Origin: Rhizobiales bacterium Ga0077537
GTDB taxonomy: Bacteria; Pseudomonadota; Alphaproteobacteria; Rhizobiales; Hyphomicrobiaceae
NCBI GenBank assembly: GCA_001464955.1
Contig: LNEM01000037.1
Location: 1-64,000 of the forward strand
Reading direction: 5' to 3'
Length of the DNA stretch: 64,000 bases
The position numbers and the translations under genes were made by a program. How positions within the stretch are numbered: the stretch's first letter is position 1; every line of letters begins with the position of its first letter. This document shows, one piece after another, positions 61,925 to 64,000 of this stretch. The notes under the pieces are model-generated. The model did no database searches. It saw nothing but the letters and a program-made list of their open reading frames with translations, and had not been told where the DNA came from.

Positions 61925-63562
61925 ATGACCGCCACCAATCTGGCGCGGCTCGATGCCGCCGAAAGTGTGATCAAGACGCTCGTCTCCAACGGCGTCGACA
62001 CCCTCTATTGCCTGCCCGGCGTGCAGAACGACGATTTCTTCGATGCGCTCGTGCGGACGGGGCAAGCGCTCACACCGATCCATACGCGGCACGAGCAGGC
62101 GACGGCCTACATGGCGCTCGGCGCGGCGATGGCGACGGGAAAGCCGCAGGCCTACTGCGTCGTGCCGGGCCCGGGATTCCTTAACACGACGACGGCGCTC
62201 GCGACGGCGCAGTCGCTCTGCCAGCCGGTGCTCGCGATCTCGGGACAGATCTTCGAGGACAAGATCGGCAAGGGGCTCGGCTATCTGCACGAGATCCCGA
62301 ACCAGTTCGGCATCATGAGCACGCTGACGAAGTGGGCGGCGCACATCGACGGACCGCACGATGCTGGCGCCAAGACACGGGAGGCGTTCCGGCAGATGCT
62401 TTCCGGCCTGCCAGGGCCCGTGGGGCTCGAGTGCGGCTGGGACGTGTGGAAGCGGGCGGCCGACGTGGCGCTCGATACGGAACCAGTCGCGCGGGAGACG
62501 CCCGCGATCGACGAGGATGCGGCAGAAGCCGCGGCGCGGCTCCTCGCCAAGGCCAAGCGACCGATGATCTGGGTCGGCGGCGGCGCGCTCGACGCCGGGC
62601 CGGAGATCACGCGGCTCGCGGAGATGCTGCAGGCGCCGGTCGTCTCGTTCCGGACCGGCGCCGGCGTGATCGATACGCGGCACGCGCTCGCCCAGCGGGT
62701 CACCGGGGCCTTCAAGCTGTGGCCGGACGTCGACGTGCTGATCGGGATCGGCACGCGGCTGCACAGCCAGCTCGAATGGGGCACGGACGACCAGATGAAG
62801 GTCATCCACCTCGACATCGATCCGACGCGGCCGGGGCGGATCCGGACGCCCGACGTCAAGCTGATCGCCGACGCCCGGGAGGGCACGGCCGCGATCCTGG
62901 CGCGCATCGGACGGCATCTCGACACGCGCGACAGCCGGGCGGACGAGATGGCCGCAATCCGCGCCGAGGTGGAGCGGGATCTCGTCGATCTGGCGCCGCA
63001 GAAGGCCTGGGTGGAGGCGATCCGGGCGGGCGTGCCCGACGACGGGATCGTCGTCGAGGAACTGACGCAGGTCAGCTACGTCAGCCGGGTGATGTATCCG
63101 GTGCACGCGCCCAGAACCTACATCGCATCGGGCTACCAGGGCACGCTCGGCTGGGGCTATTCGACGGCGCTCGGCGTGCAATCGGCGCGTCCCGACCGGC
63201 CGGTCGTCTCGATCTCGGGCGACGGTGGGTTCATGTTCGGGATGCAGGAGATCGCGACGGCGACGCGGCATGGCATTCCGCTCGTCGCGGTGGTGTTCAA
63301 CGACGGCGCCTACGGCAACGTCAGGCGCATGCAGCAGCTCAACTACGACGGCCGGGTGGTGGCGAGCGATCTCAAGAATCCGGACTTCGTGAAGCTCGGG
63401 GAGAGCTTCGGCATCCGGGCGACGCGAGCGACCTCGCCCGGCGCGCTCACGACGCAGATGAGCGAGGCCATCCGGGCGCGCGAGCCGACGCTGATCGAGG
63501 TGCCGGTCGGGCCGTTCCCGGACCCGTGGCGGCTCTTCATGCGCAAGAAGATCCGTGGATGA
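61925..63562 (+). CDS. Thiamine diphosphate-dependent enzyme (acetolactate synthase-like)
   Basis: A 545-residue ThDP enzyme of the decarboxylase/carboligase group. The cofactor-activating glutamate is E57 in [14 protein letters not shown], the central domain spans about 190-330, and the ThDP motif runs from GDG (432-434) to N459. [13 protein letters not shown] fits the family. It is not next to ilvH, so biosynthetic acetolactate synthase is unlikely; pyruvate, sulfopyruvate or benzoylformate-type roles cannot be separated by eye. A frame upstream to 61850 is not used. Confidence 0.9.
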   Translation: MTATNLARLDAAESVIKTLVSNGVDTLYCLPGVQNDDFFDALVRTGQALTPIHTRHEQATAYMALGAAMATGKPQAYCVVPGPGFLNTTTALATAQSLCQPVLAISGQIFEDKIGKGLGYLHEIPNQFGIMSTLTKWAAHIDGPHDAGAKTREAFRQMLSGLPGPVGLECGWDVWKRAADVALDTEPVARETPAIDEDAAEAAARLLAKAKRPMIWVGGGALDAGPEITRLAEMLQAPVVSFRTGAGVIDTRHALAQRVTGAFKLWPDVDVLIGIGTRLHSQLEWGTDDQMKVIHLDIDPTRPGRIRTPDVKLIADAREGTAAILARIGRHLDTRDSRADEMAAIRAEVERDLVDLAPQKAWVEAIRAGVPDDGIVVEELTQVSYVSRVMYPVHAPRTYIASGYQGTLGWGYSTALGVQSARPDRPVVSISGDGGFMFGMQEIATATRHGIPLVAVVFNDGAYGNVRRMQQLNYDGRVVASDLKNPDFVKLGESFGIRATRATSPGALTTQMSEAIRAREPTLIEVPVGPFPDPWRLFMRKKIRG

Positions 63563-63586
63563 GAGCAGCGGACCGGCGGCGCGACG

Positions 63587-63913
63587 TCAATCGACGATGA
63601 ACAGACGCGCGCCGTCTGCGCCCGTCGACGAGCGATGCGGCTCGGCGCCGTCCGCGACCTGATAGCTCTGGCCGGGAAGCAACGTGAAGCGGCGACCGTC
63701 GGCAAGCTCGGTGTCGAGCCGGCCTTCGAGAACGAGCAGGATATGGCCCTTTTCGCACCAGTGGTCGGCGAGATAGCCGGGGGTGTACTCGACCATGCGG
63801 ACGCGAATGGCGCCGAAGTTCCGGGTGCGCCAGTAGGCCATGCCGGTGTCGCCCTTGTGCTCGGTGCGCGGGACGGCGGACCAGTCGGTGGTGCCGAAGG
63901 GAATGTCAGTCAT
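63587..63913 (-). CDS. DHCW motif cupin-fold protein
   Basis: A 108-residue cupin. The family element is seen as DHWCEKGHILLVLEG, followed by LPGQSYQVADG and HRSSTGADG. The start TDIPFGTTDW is typical. It converges with the ThDP enzyme gene, 24 bases apart. Small cupins of this type have no proven function. Its start overlaps the stop of a partial gene upstream. Confidence 0.88.
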   Translation of the reverse strand: MTDIPFGTTDWSAVPRTEHKGDTGMAYWRTRNFGAIRVRMVEYTPGYLADHWCEKGHILLVLEGRLDTELADGRRFTLLPGQSYQVADGAEPHRSSTGADGARLFIVD

Positions 63914-64000
63914 CCGCACGGGGGCTCTCCTTGTTCTGCTCGGGCGGCGCTTCGCCATCCTCGTCGACATCGGTGCCGGCACCGGGGATCGCATAGGAGC
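63906..64000 (-). CDS. C-terminal end of a gene cut by the window edge
   Basis: On the minus strand a frame is open from the edge to a TGA at 63906-63908, reading YAIPGAGTDVDEDGEAPPEQ and ending ESPRADD. Its stop overlaps the start of the DHCW cupin gene by 8 bases, which fits coupled genes. Only about 31 codons are visible, acidic and Pro-rich, so the family is not recognisable. Confidence 0.45.
   Translation of the reverse strand, partial: SYAIPGAGTDVDEDGEAPPEQNKESPRADD

Overview
The window is a GC-rich (mostly about 65-70 percent G+C) stretch of a chromosome from an alphaproteobacterium, most likely of the order Hyphomicrobiales (Rhizobiales). The evidence is a CIRCE-controlled groESL operon, an F1-ATPase zeta inhibitor gene (DUF1476 family) next to purC, a purS / small membrane protein / purQ arrangement, and an FNR/FixK-type box before a universal stress gene. 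I see no rRNA, tRNA, CRISPR array, insertion sequence or phage gene. The content is housekeeping plus ordinary accessory metabolism and transport.

Layout. 0-1.1 kb: groES and the start of groEL, leftward, with a promoter and CIRCE. 1.2-2.5 kb: a DadA-like FAD oxidase. 2.5-7.6 kb: a TetR repressor with a palindromic operator, then an RND efflux adaptor and pump. 7.7-11 kb: a repeat-containing DUF533 protein and an M3 metallopeptidase. 11-14.2 kb: a DevBCA-type ABC exporter, leftward. 14.6-22.7 kb: purine biosynthesis (purQ, purS, purC, purB) interspersed with small genes for the zeta subunit, a serine hydrolase and a GST. 22.7-25.0 kb: two orphan convergent genes with overlapping ends, set in lower-GC DNA. 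25-27.8 kb: uvrC and a SRAP-family abasic-site protein.

28-34.5 kb: small membrane proteins, a VOC protein, an FkbM methyltransferase, then DAO oxidase, pdxY and DUF429 leftward, and a CitE-like lyase rightward. 34.5-37.8 kb: MacA and a split MacB. 37.9-41.4 kb: UvrD-type helicase, a secreted protein and acylphosphatase. 41.4-52.4 kb: a mostly leftward run of catabolic genes (gamma-glutamyltransferase, monooxygenase-like protein, propionyl-CoA carboxylase alpha, TAXI binding protein, class III aminotransferase, M20 peptidase, SDR, ketopantoate reductase). 52.5-55.8 kb: two surface polysaccharide enzymes. 56-64 kb: an amino-acid binding protein, a carboxymuconolactone decarboxylase-like protein, a voltage-sensor potassium channel with a cNMP domain, an MFS transporter, UspA, a BadH-like SDR, YnfA, a ThDP enzyme and a DHCW-type cupin.

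Functional threads. Three tripartite-type exporters (RND, Dev-type, Mac-type) lie within 35 kb and none has its own outer-membrane channel gene, so they presumably share a TolC encoded elsewhere. The purine genes form a loose cluster on the minus strand. No clearly new multi-gene system is evident. The best candidates for something undescribed are the convergent orphan pair at 22.9-24.6 kb, the amphipathic-repeat DUF533 protein, the SDR that lacks its catalytic tyrosine, and the TAXI protein carrying its own C-terminal membrane segment.
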